From assembly GCA_963817635.1 (NCBI GenBank), contig CAWFPR010000002.1, positions 372,001 through 436,000 on the forward strand: DNA of 64,000 nucleotides, read 5' to 3'. The stretch is from CAWFPR01 sp963817635. GTDB lineage: Bacteria; Acidobacteriota; Vicinamibacteria; Vicinamibacterales; 2-12-FULL-66-21. Made by a program: the position numbers and the translations under genes. The first letter of the stretch is position 1, and every line of letters begins with the position of its first letter. Shown one piece after another: positions 1 to 8,096 of this stretch. The notes under the pieces are model-generated. The model saw only the letters and a program-made list of their open reading frames with translations. It ran no database searches and was not told the origin of the DNA.

Positions 1-98
1 GGCACGGCCTCGGATCCATCGACGCGCACCCCTCCGTCGTCGCCGACCACGACCGAATAGGTGCGGCTGTCGTCCCGGAGCGTGATCGTTCTCGCCAT
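1..98 (-). CDS. Biotin/lipoyl attachment (biotin carboxyl carrier) protein, N-terminal part only
   Basis: Only the first 32 codons are inside the window and the gene runs off the left edge. The protein begins MARTITLRDDSRTYSV and resembles the stretch that precedes the biotinyl domain in acyl-CoA carboxylases. The ATG lies 2 nt after the TGA of the biotin carboxylase, so translation is probably coupled. In most methylcrotonyl-CoA carboxylases this domain is fused to the C-terminus of the biotin carboxylase. Here it is either a separate gene or the same gene split by a second indel. The biotinylated Met-Lys-Met site would lie outside the window and cannot be checked. Confidence 0.6.
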   Translation of the reverse strand, partial: MARTITLRDDSRTYSVVVGDDGGVRVDGSEAV

Positions 99-100
99 GC

Positions 101-1604
101 TCAGCGACCCCACGCCGTGAGTGTTGCCCACGGATCAGGCGGCGCGGCGTCGATCGTGGCCCGCGGACCGGCCGTCGCCGCGCTGCCCGCCAGGGCGGCC
201 GCGGCGAGCGCCTCCGGCGGCGTCGCCCGCTCGCCGAGCACGTCGCGCCAGGTGCGCATCGAGGAACCCGGTGTGCACGCGTCCCGCCCGGAATTCAGGG
301 TGGTCGATCAACCGCGTGAGGAATGGCACGTTCGTGTGAATGCCCAGGATCGGGTACTGGCGCAGCGCCGCGAGCGCGCGGTCGATCGCCCGATCGCGTG
401 TCTCCGCCGAGACGATGAGCTTGGCGAGGAGCGGATCGTAGTTCACGGACACCTCGCCACCTTCCGTGACGCCGGCGTCGATCCGGATGCCGGGACCGCG
501 CGGTTCGCGGTAGAGCAGCAACGGGCCGGCCTGCGGCAGGAAGCCGCTGGCGGGATCCTCGGCGTAGATACGGCACTCGATCGCGTGCCCGCGTTGCGTG
601 AGATCGTCCTGGCGCCAGGGAAGCGGTCGTCCTTCCGCGACGGCGATCTGTGCGCGGACGAGGTCCACGCCGGTGACGGCTTCGGTGACGGGGTGCTCGA
701 CCTGGAGGCGGGTGTTCATCTCGAGGAAATAGAAGGCCGCCTCGTCGCCCTCGCCCTCGAGCAGGAACTCGATCGTGCCGGCGTTCCGGTACCCGGCGGC
801 GCGCGCGGCCGCGACCGCGGCCTCGCCCATGCGCCGGCGGACACCAGGCGTCAGCGCGGGCGACGGACTCTCTTCGACGACCTTCTGGTGGCGCCGCTGG
901 ACCGAGCACTCGCGCTCGAACAGGTGAACGACGTGGCCGTGCGCGTCGCCGAACACCTGAATCTCGACGTGCCGGGGCCGCTCGATCAGGCGTTCGATGT
1001 ACAGCGTTCCGTCGCCGAACGCCGCGGTCGCCTCGCGGCGCGCCGCCGGGATCATGTCGGTCGCGTCGGCGTCGCCGCGAAGCACGCGCATCCCCTTGCC
1101 GCCCCCGCCCGCCGAGGCCTTGACGAGCGCCGGGTAGCCCACGCTGCGCGCCGCGGCGGCGATCCCGTTGTCCGACTGGTCGGCCGGGGTTTCGCCAGGG
1201 ACGACCGGCACGCCGGCCGCTCGCATGAGATCGCGGGCGCCGATCTTGGAGCCCATCCGCTCGATGGCTTCCGCCGGCGGCCCGATGAAGATGAGGCCCG
1301 CCGCGTCGCAGGCGCGCGCGAAGCGGGCGTTCTCCGACAGGAACCCGTAGCCGGGGTGCACGGCATCGGCGCCCGCCGCGCGCGCCGCGCCGACGAGAGC
1401 GGGGATCGACAGGTAGCTCTCGGCGAGCGGCGCGGGTCCGATGCAGACGGCCGCGTCGGCCGCGAGCACGTGCGGCGAGGCGGCGTCGGCTTCGGAATAG
1501 ACCGCGACGCTCCCGATGCCCGCCTCGCGGCAGGCGCGCGCGATCCGGATGGCGATTTCGCCGCGATTCGCGATCAGGATGCGGCGAATCGGCGTCACGT
1601 CCAT
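101..1604 (-). CDS. Biotin carboxylase subunit of an acyl-CoA (probably methylcrotonyl-CoA) carboxylase, frameshifted near the 3' end
   Basis: ATP-dependent carboxylation of biotin. Family landmarks are all visible: IANRGEIA at residues 11-18, the glycine-rich ATP loop KASAGGGGKGM at 162-172, RECSVQRR at 231-238 and EMNTRLQVEH at 295-304. The first 465 or so residues read cleanly up to HTGFLDAHL. Around 243-250 the frame shifts by +1. The shifted frame continues with a family-like tail (DVLGERATPPEALAAAA) to a TGA at 101-103. Without the shift the protein would end in a low-complexity Arg/Gly tail at 135. The start overlaps the hydratase stop by 10 nt. The neighbouring beta subunit and hydratase suggest leucine catabolism (LiuD/MccA role), but acetyl- or propionyl-CoA carboxylase cannot be excluded. 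Confidence 0.85.
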
Positions 1605-2365
1605 GTTGGCTTTCGCTTGTCGAGGAACGCGCGCATGCCTTCCTGCCCCTCGTCCGATGCGCGGTGCAGGGCGATGGTCTCGGCGGTGAGGTCCCCGACG
1701 TCGGCCGGCGATCGGCCTGCGACCTGCCGGATGAGCGCTTTGGCTCCGGCGACGGCGCCGGGGGCCGAAGTGAGCAGTTCCCGGACGTAGGCGTCGACGG
1801 CTGCGTCGAGATCGGCCGGCGCGGCGACGGCGTTCACCAGCCCGATGTCCTTCGCGCGGGCGGCAGTGAACCGCGCGGCCGTCAGGAACAGTTCCCGCGC
1901 GGCCGCCTGGCCGATCCTGGCGATCGCGAACGGAGAAATCACCGCCGGTACGATGCCCAGCTTCGCTTCCGTGAATCCAAACACCGCGTCATCCGCGGCG
2001 ACGACGATGTCGCAGACGGCCGCGAGCCCGATGCCGCCGCCGAGCGCGGCGCCGTGGATGCGGCCGATGAGCGGAACCGGCAGGGCATCGAGCACCTCGA
2101 ACATGCGGCCGAGCGCGCGGGCATCGCGCTCGTTGTCCTCCCGGGAATAGCCGACCATCTTCGACATCCAGGCGAGGTCCGCGCCCGCGCAGAACACCTT
2201 GCCGGCGCCCGCGAGCACGACCACGCGCGCATCGCGCCACCCGCGGGTTTCCGCCCACGCCGTCAACTCGGCGATCAGGTCCTCGTTGAAGGCGTTCCGG
2301 ACGTCCGGGCGGTTGAGCGTGAGGCGCGCGACGGGGCCTTCATGGCTGATGGTGATGGTGGTCAT
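1595..2365 (-). CDS. Enoyl-CoA hydratase/isomerase family protein, probably methylglutaconyl-CoA hydratase
   Basis: 256 aa, the usual crotonase length. The oxyanion-hole and active-site region reads GAALGGGIGLAAVCDI, and a second conserved block ends FGFTEAKLGIVPA. Crotonases act on many CoA esters, so substrate comes from context: it lies between a carboxyltransferase beta subunit and a biotin carboxylase, the liuB-liuC-liuD order of leucine/isovalerate degradation. That would make it the 3-methylglutaconyl-CoA hydratase. The start is 33 nt after the beta-subunit stop and the stop overlaps the next start. The general family is certain; the specific substrate is inference. Confidence 0.82.
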   Translation of the reverse strand: MTTITISHEGPVARLTLNRPDVRNAFNEDLIAELTAWAETRGWRDARVVVLAGAGKVFCAGADLAWMSKMVGYSREDNERDARALGRMFEVLDALPVPLIGRIHGAALGGGIGLAAVCDIVVAADDAVFGFTEAKLGIVPAVISPFAIARIGQAAARELFLTAARFTAARAKDIGLVNAVAAPADLDAAVDAYVRELLTSAPGAVAGAKALIRQVAGRSPADVGDLTAETIALHRASDEGQEGMRAFLDKRKPTWT

Positions 2366-2398
2366 CGTCCTGGGGCGCGAGCGTTCGCCTGTCCCTCC

Positions 2399-4006
2399 TC
2401 ACATCCGGAAGACGCCGAACTTTGCGTCGGGGATCGGCGCGTTGAACGCGGCCGATATGCCCAGCCCGAGCGCGTCGCGGGTCTGGGCCGGATCGAGGAT
2501 GCCATCGTCCCACAGCCGGGCGGTGGAGTAGTAGGGGGAGCCCTCGCGTTCGTACTTCTCGAGAATGGGCGCGCGGATGGCCTCCTCGTCGGCCGGGGAC
2601 AGTTCGCGTCCCTCGCGCAGGAGCTGATCGCGCTTGACCGTCGCGAGCACGCCGGCCGCCTGCTCGCCGCCCATCACCGAGATGCGGGCGTTGGGCCACA
2701 TCCAGAGGAGGCGCGGTTCGTACGCGCGACCGCACATCCCGTAGTTGCCGGCGCCGAACGAGCCGCCGATGATGACGGTGAATTTCGGGACGACCGAGTT
2801 GGCGACGGCGTGCACCATCTTGGCGCCGTCCTTGGCGATGCCCCCGCGCTCGTACTCGCGCCCGACCATGAAGCCGGTGATGTTCTGGAGGAAGAGGAGC
2901 GGAATGCCGCGCATGTTGCAGAGTTCGATGAAATGGGTCGCCTTGAGCGCCGACTCCGAGAAGAGGACCCCGTTGTTGGCGAGGATCCCGACGAGAAAGC
3001 CGTGGATGCGCGCGAACCCGGTGACGAGCGTGGTGCCGTAGCGCTCCTTGAACTCGTCGAACCGCGAGCCGTCCACGAGTCGCGCGAGAATCTCGCGGAC
3101 CTCGTAGGACTTGCGTGTATCGGTGTTCACGATGCCGTAGATTTCGCTCGGGTCGTAGAGCGGATCCTCCGCCGTCGCGACGTCTCCCGGGATCCGCTTG
3201 ACGCGGTTCAGCGTGCCGACAATCGTGCGGGCCAGGTGGAGGGCGTGGGCGTCGTCTTCGGCGAAGTAGTCGGCGACACCCGACAGCCGCGTGTGGACGT
3301 CGGCGCCGCCGAGTTCCTCGGCGGTGACCTCTTCGCCGGTCGCTGCCTTCACGAGCGGCGGCCCGCCGAGGAAGATCGTGCCGGTGCCCCTGACGATGAC
3401 CGTCTCGTCCGACATGGCCGGCACGTAGGCGCCGCCGGCCGTGCAGGAGCCCATCACCACGGCGATCTGCGGAATGCGCGCGGCCGACATCTGCGCCTGG
3501 TTGTAGAAGATGCGGCCGAAGTGCTCGCGGTCGGGAAAGACGTCGGCCTGGAGCGGCAGGAACGCGCCGCCAGAATCGACGAGATAGACGCAGGGGAGGT
3601 GATTCTCGAGCGCCACCTGCTGCGCCCGCACGTGCTTCTTCACGGTCAGCGGAAGGTACGTGCCGCCTTTGACGGTCGCGTCGTTCGCGACAATCATCAC
3701 CTCGCGCCCCGCGACCCGGCCGATTCCCGTGACCACGCCGGCGGCCGGCGCTTCGTTGTCGTAGAGATCCCAGGCGGCCAGCGGCGACAACTCCAGGAAA
3801 GGCGACCCGTCGTCGAGGAGTCCCGCGATGCGCTCGCGGACTGGGAGCTTGCCCTGGGCGCGGTGGCGCTCGACATATTTCGCGCCGCCGCCCTCGCGAG
3901 CCGTCGCGGTGCGCTCGCGCAGTTGCTCGACGAGCGCCGTCATGCGGTCGTGATTGGCGCGGAAGAGCGCCGATGTGGGGTCGATGTGCGATTCGAGGAC
4001 GTCCAT
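2399..4006 (-). CDS. liuB: Acyl-CoA carboxylase carboxyltransferase (beta) subunit, probably methylcrotonyl-CoA carboxylase
   Basis: 535 aa, full length for the methylcrotonyl-CoA carboxylase beta family. It transfers carboxyl from carboxybiotin to an acyl-CoA. Two crotonase-like halves are seen. The N-terminal half has YLVDSGGAFLPLQADVFPD and MGSCTAGGAYVPAMSDE, patterns more like methylcrotonyl- than propionyl-CoA carboxylase. The C-terminal half has LQNITGFMVGREYE and IIGGSFGAGNYGMCGRAY. It begins the visible liu-type operon, followed by the hydratase and biotin carboxylase. Isovaleryl-CoA dehydrogenase and HMG-CoA lyase, which usually accompany it, are not in the window and may lie to the left. 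Confidence 0.9.
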   Translation of the reverse strand: MDVLESHIDPTSALFRANHDRMTALVEQLRERTATAREGGGAKYVERHRAQGKLPVRERIAGLLDDGSPFLELSPLAAWDLYDNEAPAAGVVTGIGRVAGREVMIVANDATVKGGTYLPLTVKKHVRAQQVALENHLPCVYLVDSGGAFLPLQADVFPDREHFGRIFYNQAQMSAARIPQIAVVMGSCTAGGAYVPAMSDETVIVRGTGTIFLGGPPLVKAATGEEVTAEELGGADVHTRLSGVADYFAEDDAHALHLARTIVGTLNRVKRIPGDVATAEDPLYDPSEIYGIVNTDTRKSYEVREILARLVDGSRFDEFKERYGTTLVTGFARIHGFLVGILANNGVLFSESALKATHFIELCNMRGIPLLFLQNITGFMVGREYERGGIAKDGAKMVHAVANSVVPKFTVIIGGSFGAGNYGMCGRAYEPRLLWMWPNARISVMGGEQAAGVLATVKRDQLLREGRELSPADEEAIRAPILEKYEREGSPYYSTARLWDDGILDPAQTRDALGLGISAAFNAPIPDAKFGVFRM

Positions 4007-4015
4007 CGGGTGACG

Positions 4016-4183
4016 TTACCAGCCGCAGTCGTCGGTCTTGAACCGGCAGGCGGGGCCACGCCACACCGCGTGTATGCGGAACATCCCGGCGCCGTCCTGC
4101 ACCGTGCCGCCGGCGCCGGCGCGCGAGGCGCATGGCGACGGTGTGCCGGCCGGCGGGGCCGCGGGTCTGGTGAGGTCCGACAT
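4016..4183 (-). CDS. Possible small protein of unknown function (55 aa)
   Basis: A 55-residue frame starts at an ATG placed 6 nt after a perfect TATAAT and ends 9 nt before the carboxyltransferase start. It is rich in Pro, Ala and Gly and ends CRFKTDDCGW. I recognise no family. The well-placed promoter makes some transcript from here likely, but it may only be the leader of the downstream operon. No homology claim is made. Confidence 0.3.
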   Translation of the reverse strand: MSDLTRPAAPPAGTPSPCASRAGAGGTVQDGAGMFRIHAVWRGPACRFKTDDCGW

Positions 4184-4189
4184 GCCGGG

Positions 4190-4195
4190 ATTATA
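4190..4195 (-). promoter_or_regulatory. -10 hexamer TATAAT, leaderless arrangement
   Basis: Read on the minus strand, a perfect TATAAT lies 6 nt before the ATG at 4183, so transcription would begin at or next to the start codon. It probably drives the carboxylase operon. It is divergent from the hexamer at 4241-4246. Confidence 0.55.
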
Positions 4196-4240
4196 GCCGA
4201 CGCCGCGCACGGCGAGCCTCAGCGGCGCGGCGTGCGGGCG

Positions 4241-4246
4241 GATAAT
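4241..4246 (+). promoter_or_regulatory. -10 hexamer GATAAT in front of pcm
   Basis: GATAAT lies 6 nt before the GTG start of pcm at 4253. There is no Shine-Dalgarno sequence in the gap, which supports a leaderless transcript and this choice of start. Confidence 0.5.
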
Positions 4247-4252
4247 GGACCC

Positions 4253-4900
4253 GTGGACGACGAGACGCGTCGCCGGCGCATGGTCGAGACGCAGATTGCC
4301 GCGCGAGGCGTCACCAGCGAGGTGGTGCTCACGGCCATGGCCACCGTGCCCCGGCACCTGTTCGTTCCCGAATCCCTGGCCGCGCAGGCCTATTCCGACC
4401 ACCCCCTGGCGATCGGCGAAGGCCAGACGATCTCGCAGCCCTACATGGTGGCCAGCATGACCGAAGCCCTTGCGGTCCAGCCGGGCGACCGCGTCCTCGA
4501 AATCGGCACCGGGTCGGGGTACCAGACGGCCGTTCTGGCGCGGCTGGCGGCCCGCGTGGTCAGCATCGAGCGGCATGCGACGCTGGCCGCGCGCGCGCGC
4601 GAAGTGCTGGCGCGCGTCGGGGCCGCCAACGTCGAGATCCTCGTCGGCGACGGTACCGAGGGGGCGCCAGAACTGGCCCCGTTCGACCGCATCCTCGTGA
4701 CGGCGGGGGCGCCGGCCGTCCCGGACACCCTCCGCCGGCAACTCGCCGACGGCGGGCGCCTCGTCATTCCGGTCGGTCCGTCCGGCTTCCAGCGCCTCAC
4801 CGTCGTCGATCGTGACGGCGACCGGTTCTCGACCCGCGAAGGCGAAGCCTGCGTGTTCGTCCCCCTCATCGGTCGCCACGGCTGGCCTGGGCAACCCTGA
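4253..4900 (+). CDS. pcm: Protein-L-isoaspartate O-methyltransferase
   Basis: 215 aa with a GTG start. The enzyme methylates L-isoaspartyl residues in damaged proteins using S-adenosylmethionine. The family pattern MVETQIAARGV is at residues 10-20, TISQPYM at 59-65 and the SAM-binding LEIGTGSGYQ at 82-91. The start was placed at the GTG because it keeps the charged stretch that usually precedes MV..QI and because a -10 hexamer lies 6 nt upstream. An ATG at 4280 is the alternative and would give 206 aa. The gene stands alone, divergent from the carboxylase operon. Confidence 0.92.
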   Translation: MDDETRRRRMVETQIAARGVTSEVVLTAMATVPRHLFVPESLAAQAYSDHPLAIGEGQTISQPYMVASMTEALAVQPGDRVLEIGTGSGYQTAVLARLAARVVSIERHATLAARAREVLARVGAANVEILVGDGTEGAPELAPFDRILVTAGAPAVPDTLRRQLADGGRLVIPVGPSGFQRLTVVDRDGDRFSTREGEACVFVPLIGRHGWPGQP

Positions 4901-4942
4901 CGTCTCATCCGGCCGGCCAGTTTGTATGCGATTACGACATGT

Positions 4943-4979
4943 GTCCATTAGTGGACGGTTATCTTGTAATGTGTATAAT
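4943..4979 (+). promoter_or_regulatory. Promoter with overlapping dyad upstream of the NtrC-type regulator
   Basis: In an unusually AT-rich gap, TATAAT lies at 4974-4979. The sequence 17 nt upstream (4951-4956) is part of a dyad, GTCCA-TTAG-TGGAC at 4943-4956. A dyad over the -35 region is a natural operator position. Unlike many genes here, this one has a real leader of about 65 nt before its ATG at 5052. Confidence 0.4.
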
Positions 4980-5051
4980 TTTGAGTGTCAGTGCATGCGC
5001 GTTGTGTATGATGCGTAGCCTGGACAACCGCAAGACGGATGAGGCAGGTCG

Positions 5052-6452
5052 ATGACGACGAAGAAGAAGAGCCGGGTGCTCGCGATTGACGACGAGCCTT
5101 CGATGATTGAGTGGCTGAAGATCCTCCTCGAGCACGAGGGCTACGAAGTGCGCACGGCGATGATCGGGACGCGCGGCGAGGAAATCTTCAAGAGCTGGAA
5201 GCCCGACGTCGTCGTCACCGACATGATGCTGCCGGATGCGGATGGCCTGGAGCTGCTGCGCAAGTTCAAGCAGATCTATGTGGACACGGAAGTCATCGTG
5301 ATCACGGGGCACGGCAGCGTGCCGAAGGCGGTCGAGGCCATGAAGGCCGGGGCGCACAGCTTCGTCGAAAAGCCGATCGAGCCGGACACGCTGCTCGCCA
5401 TGCTGGAGCGCGCGATCGAACGGCGCGATCTCGTCGGCGAGAACATGCTGTTGAAGCAGAAACTCGAGGGACAGTTCCGCTTCGGCAACATCATCGGCAA
5501 GAGCAAGAAGATGCACGAGGTGCTCGAGCTGGTGGAAAGCGTGGCCGGGAGTGACGCGAACATCCTCATCCAGGGGGAGAACGGCACCGGCAAGGAACTC
5601 ATCGCCAACGCCCTTCACTACAACAGCAAGCGCGCCAAGGGGCCGTTCATCAAGATCAACTGTGCGGCGATTCCCAAGGACCTGATCGAGTCCGAGCTCT
5701 TCGGGTACAAGAAGGGCTCGTTCACCGGCGCGCAGAACGACAAGGAAGGCCTCTTCGAGATGGCCGAAGGAGGCTCGCTCCTGCTCGACGAAATCGGCGA
5801 GATGCCCTCGTACCTGCAGACCAAGCTCCTGCGGGTGCTGCAGGAGCGTGAGTATCGGCCGATCGGGAGCGATCGCATCGTGCGAGTGGACTTCCGGCTC
5901 ATCTGTGCCACCAACATCGATCTGGACGCGGCGCTGCGCGACGGGAAACTGCGGGAGGACCTGTATTTCCGGATCAACACCATCACGCTGCGCGTGCCGC
6001 CCCTGCGCGAGCGAACCGAGGACATTCCGCTGCTGTGCGAGCACTTTCTCGAGAAATACCGCAACCGGCATCAGCGCAACGTGAAGTCGATCGCGCCGGC
6101 CGCCTACCACGTGCTGATCCGCCATCGCTGGCCGGGGAACGTCCGCGAGCTGGAAAACGTCATCGAGCGGGGCGTCCTGGTGGCGAAGGGGAGCGAGATC
6201 ACGGTCACCGATCTGCCCGAATCGCTCCGCACCGAGAGCGCCACCACGACGGAGTTCGTGATCCCGCCGCACCGGACGCTGGCCGAGATTGAGAAAATGG
6301 CCATCCTGCAGACCCTCCAGCGGACGAACTGGAACAAGCAGGAAGCGGCGCAGATTCTCGGGCTGTACCGCCCGACGCTCTACAGCAAGATGAAGAAGCA
6401 CGAAATCCAGGATGGAGGGAAGAACGCGCGCCGGGCGGCGCCGGTGCAGTGA
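5052..6452 (+). CDS. NtrC-family sigma-54-dependent response regulator
   Basis: 466 aa in the standard order: receiver domain (about 1-125; acidic pair D13-D14, phospho-acceptor D57, Lys in VEKPIEP), AAA+ domain, then a Fis-type helix-turn-helix at the C-terminus (QEAAQILGLYRPTLYSKM). Walker A is GENGTGKE and Walker B region is GSLLLDEIGEM. The sigma-54 contact loop reads GSFTGA, a tolerated variant of GAFTGA. The last 4 nt overlap the GTG of the MlaE gene, so the regulator is translationally coupled to a lipid transport operon. No partner histidine kinase is in the window. Confidence 0.92.
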   Translation: MTTKKKSRVLAIDDEPSMIEWLKILLEHEGYEVRTAMIGTRGEEIFKSWKPDVVVTDMMLPDADGLELLRKFKQIYVDTEVIVITGHGSVPKAVEAMKAGAHSFVEKPIEPDTLLAMLERAIERRDLVGENMLLKQKLEGQFRFGNIIGKSKKMHEVLELVESVAGSDANILIQGENGTGKELIANALHYNSKRAKGPFIKINCAAIPKDLIESELFGYKKGSFTGAQNDKEGLFEMAEGGSLLLDEIGEMPSYLQTKLLRVLQEREYRPIGSDRIVRVDFRLICATNIDLDAALRDGKLREDLYFRINTITLRVPPLRERTEDIPLLCEHFLEKYRNRHQRNVKSIAPAAYHVLIRHRWPGNVRELENVIERGVLVAKGSEITVTDLPESLRTESATTTEFVIPPHRTLAEIEKMAILQTLQRTNWNKQEAAQILGLYRPTLYSKMKKHEIQDGGKNARRAAPVQ

Positions 6453-7282
6453 CCCATCAACCCTCGGCCCAGCCCTTGCGCCTCGGCGGACGGATGCTCG
6501 ACCGTTTCGGCGAAGCGGTTGCATCGTGGCTCGCCCAGGTCGGCGAGATGTCGCTCTTCGCGCTGCGGGCGCTGCGTGAGATGGTCGTCCCGCCGTTCGA
6601 GTTTCGCGAGACGGTCCGTCAGATCTACGAGCTCGGCTTTCGATCCGCGCCGCTCATCGCCATCTCCGGGCTCGCGGTCGGCGTTGTCCTGTCGATGCAC
6701 ACCCGGGCCTCGCTCGAGCGCTTCGGGGCCGAGTCGATGATCCCGGCCGGCCTGGCGCTCGCGCTCGTACGCGAGACCGGGCCGCTCACGGCGGCGCTCC
6801 TGCTGTCGGGCCGGATTGGCGCCGGCATCGGAGCCGAGCTGGGCGCCATGCGTGTCACCGAGCAGATCGACGCGCTCGAGGCCTCGGCCGTCGATGCGTT
6901 CCGCTTCCTGGTGGTGACCCGGACGATCGCCTGCATCATCGCGTTGCCAATCCTGACGACGCTGATGAATTTCTCGGGCATGCTCGGGGGCTTCATCGCC
7001 GAGGCGGGCGCGACCGGCATGTCGCTGTCGCTCTATTTCACCCGGGCCTTCTCGATTGTCGACATGACCGACTACGTCCCGGCCACGCTGAAGACCATGG
7101 TGTTCGGTTTCATCATCGCGACGGTCTCGTCCTATCTGGGCTTCACGACATCGTCGGGCACCGAGGGTGTGGGGCGCGCCTCCACCCGGGCAGTCGTGCT
7201 CTCGTCGATCCTGATCATCGTGTCGAACGTCATCCTCGTCCGGCTGATTTTCTTCATGTTTCCGCGGGCGGGCGGCGGGTGA
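6449..7282 (+). CDS. mlaE: MlaE/YrbE-type ABC transporter permease
   Basis: 277 aa with a GTG start overlapping the regulator stop (GTGA). It is the inner-membrane permease of an Mce/Mla lipid transporter. About five or six hydrophobic segments are seen, with the family region LSGRIGAGIGAELGAMRVTEQIDAL in the middle, which includes the conserved GAE/ELG turn near the ATPase contact. It forms an operon with the ATPase and the MCE protein that follow. The Mla system moves phospholipids between the inner and outer membranes; direction and substrate here are not shown by sequence. Confidence 0.92.
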   Translation: MTHQPSAQPLRLGGRMLDRFGEAVASWLAQVGEMSLFALRALREMVVPPFEFRETVRQIYELGFRSAPLIAISGLAVGVVLSMHTRASLERFGAESMIPAGLALALVRETGPLTAALLLSGRIGAGIGAELGAMRVTEQIDALEASAVDAFRFLVVTRTIACIIALPILTTLMNFSGMLGGFIAEAGATGMSLSLYFTRAFSIVDMTDYVPATLKTMVFGFIIATVSSYLGFTTSSGTEGVGRASTRAVVLSSILIIVSNVILVRLIFFMFPRAGGG

Positions 7283-8088
7283 CGATGCCGCCGGCACCCG
7301 CGGCCCGAGAACGTTCGGGAACTCATGAACGGTCGCGCCGTGCGGGCGGCCGTCCGATCGTCCGGATGGAGCACGTGACGAAGTCCTTCGGCGAGCGATG
7401 CGTGCTCGATGACGTGTCGTTCGAAGTGCCTGAGGGCGCCGGTTTCGTCATTCTGGGGCGGAGCGGCATGGGCAAAAGCGTCGCGCTGAAGCACATCATC
7501 GGCCTGGTGCGGCCGGACCGGGGGCGCGTGTTCGTCGGCGACGACGAGATCAGTGTGCTCGATGGCGCCGAGCTGGCGCGCGCGCGGAAGAAGATGGGAT
7601 TCCTGTTCCAGAACGCCGCGCTGTTCGATTCGATCTCGGTCGGAGAGAACGTGGCGTTCCCGATGCGGCGGCACACGCGCATGAGCGACGCGGACATCCG
7701 GAAACAGGCCGCGGCGAAGCTCGAAGCCGTCGGGCTCGGGCGCGAATACGACAAGATGCCGGCGGCCCTGTCCGGAGGCATGCGCAAGCGGGCGGGTCTC
7801 GCGCGCGCCCTGGCGCTCGATCCTCAGCTGCTCCTCGTCGATGAACCGAGCGCCGGGCTCGACCCGATCACATCGGACGAGATAGACGAGCTGCTCCTCG
7901 ACCTCAAGCACCGCGGCGGCACCACGCTCGTCGTGGTGACACACAACATTCCGAGCGCCCGCCGGCTCGGCGACCAGCTCCTCGTGCTGCACGAAGGGCA
8001 CGTCGCGGCCCAGGGCACGCCCGCCGACCTCGATCGGAGCTCGGACGAGATCGTGCGCGCGTTCATGTCGTCACAGAACGCAGGATAG
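7279..8088 (+). CDS. mlaF: MlaF-type ABC transporter ATPase
   Basis: 269 aa. The GTG start overlaps the MlaE stop by 4 nt. Walker A is GRSGMGKS, the Q-loop region is MGFLFQNAALFDS, the signature is LSGGMRKRAGLARAL and Walker B is LLLVDEPSAGLDP. The LSGGM.KR signature is characteristic of the Mla/Mkl ATPase group. A charged N-terminal extension of about 25 residues precedes the domain. The next gene begins 8 nt after the stop. Confidence 0.93.
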   Translation: MTMPPAPAARERSGTHERSRRAGGRPIVRMEHVTKSFGERCVLDDVSFEVPEGAGFVILGRSGMGKSVALKHIIGLVRPDRGRVFVGDDEISVLDGAELARARKKMGFLFQNAALFDSISVGENVAFPMRRHTRMSDADIRKQAAAKLEAVGLGREYDKMPAALSGGMRKRAGLARALALDPQLLLVDEPSAGLDPITSDEIDELLLDLKHRGGTTLVVVTHNIPSARRLGDQLLVLHEGHVAAQGTPADLDRSSDEIVRAFMSSQNAG

Positions 8089-8096
8089 CGAGAGGT

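Noticed and set aside
1664..4900. A 1078-codon open frame on the plus strand
   Set aside because: Only its last 215 codons (pcm) are real. The rest runs antisense to the carboxylase operon and has the Arg/Asp/Gly-rich look of shadow frames in GC-rich DNA.
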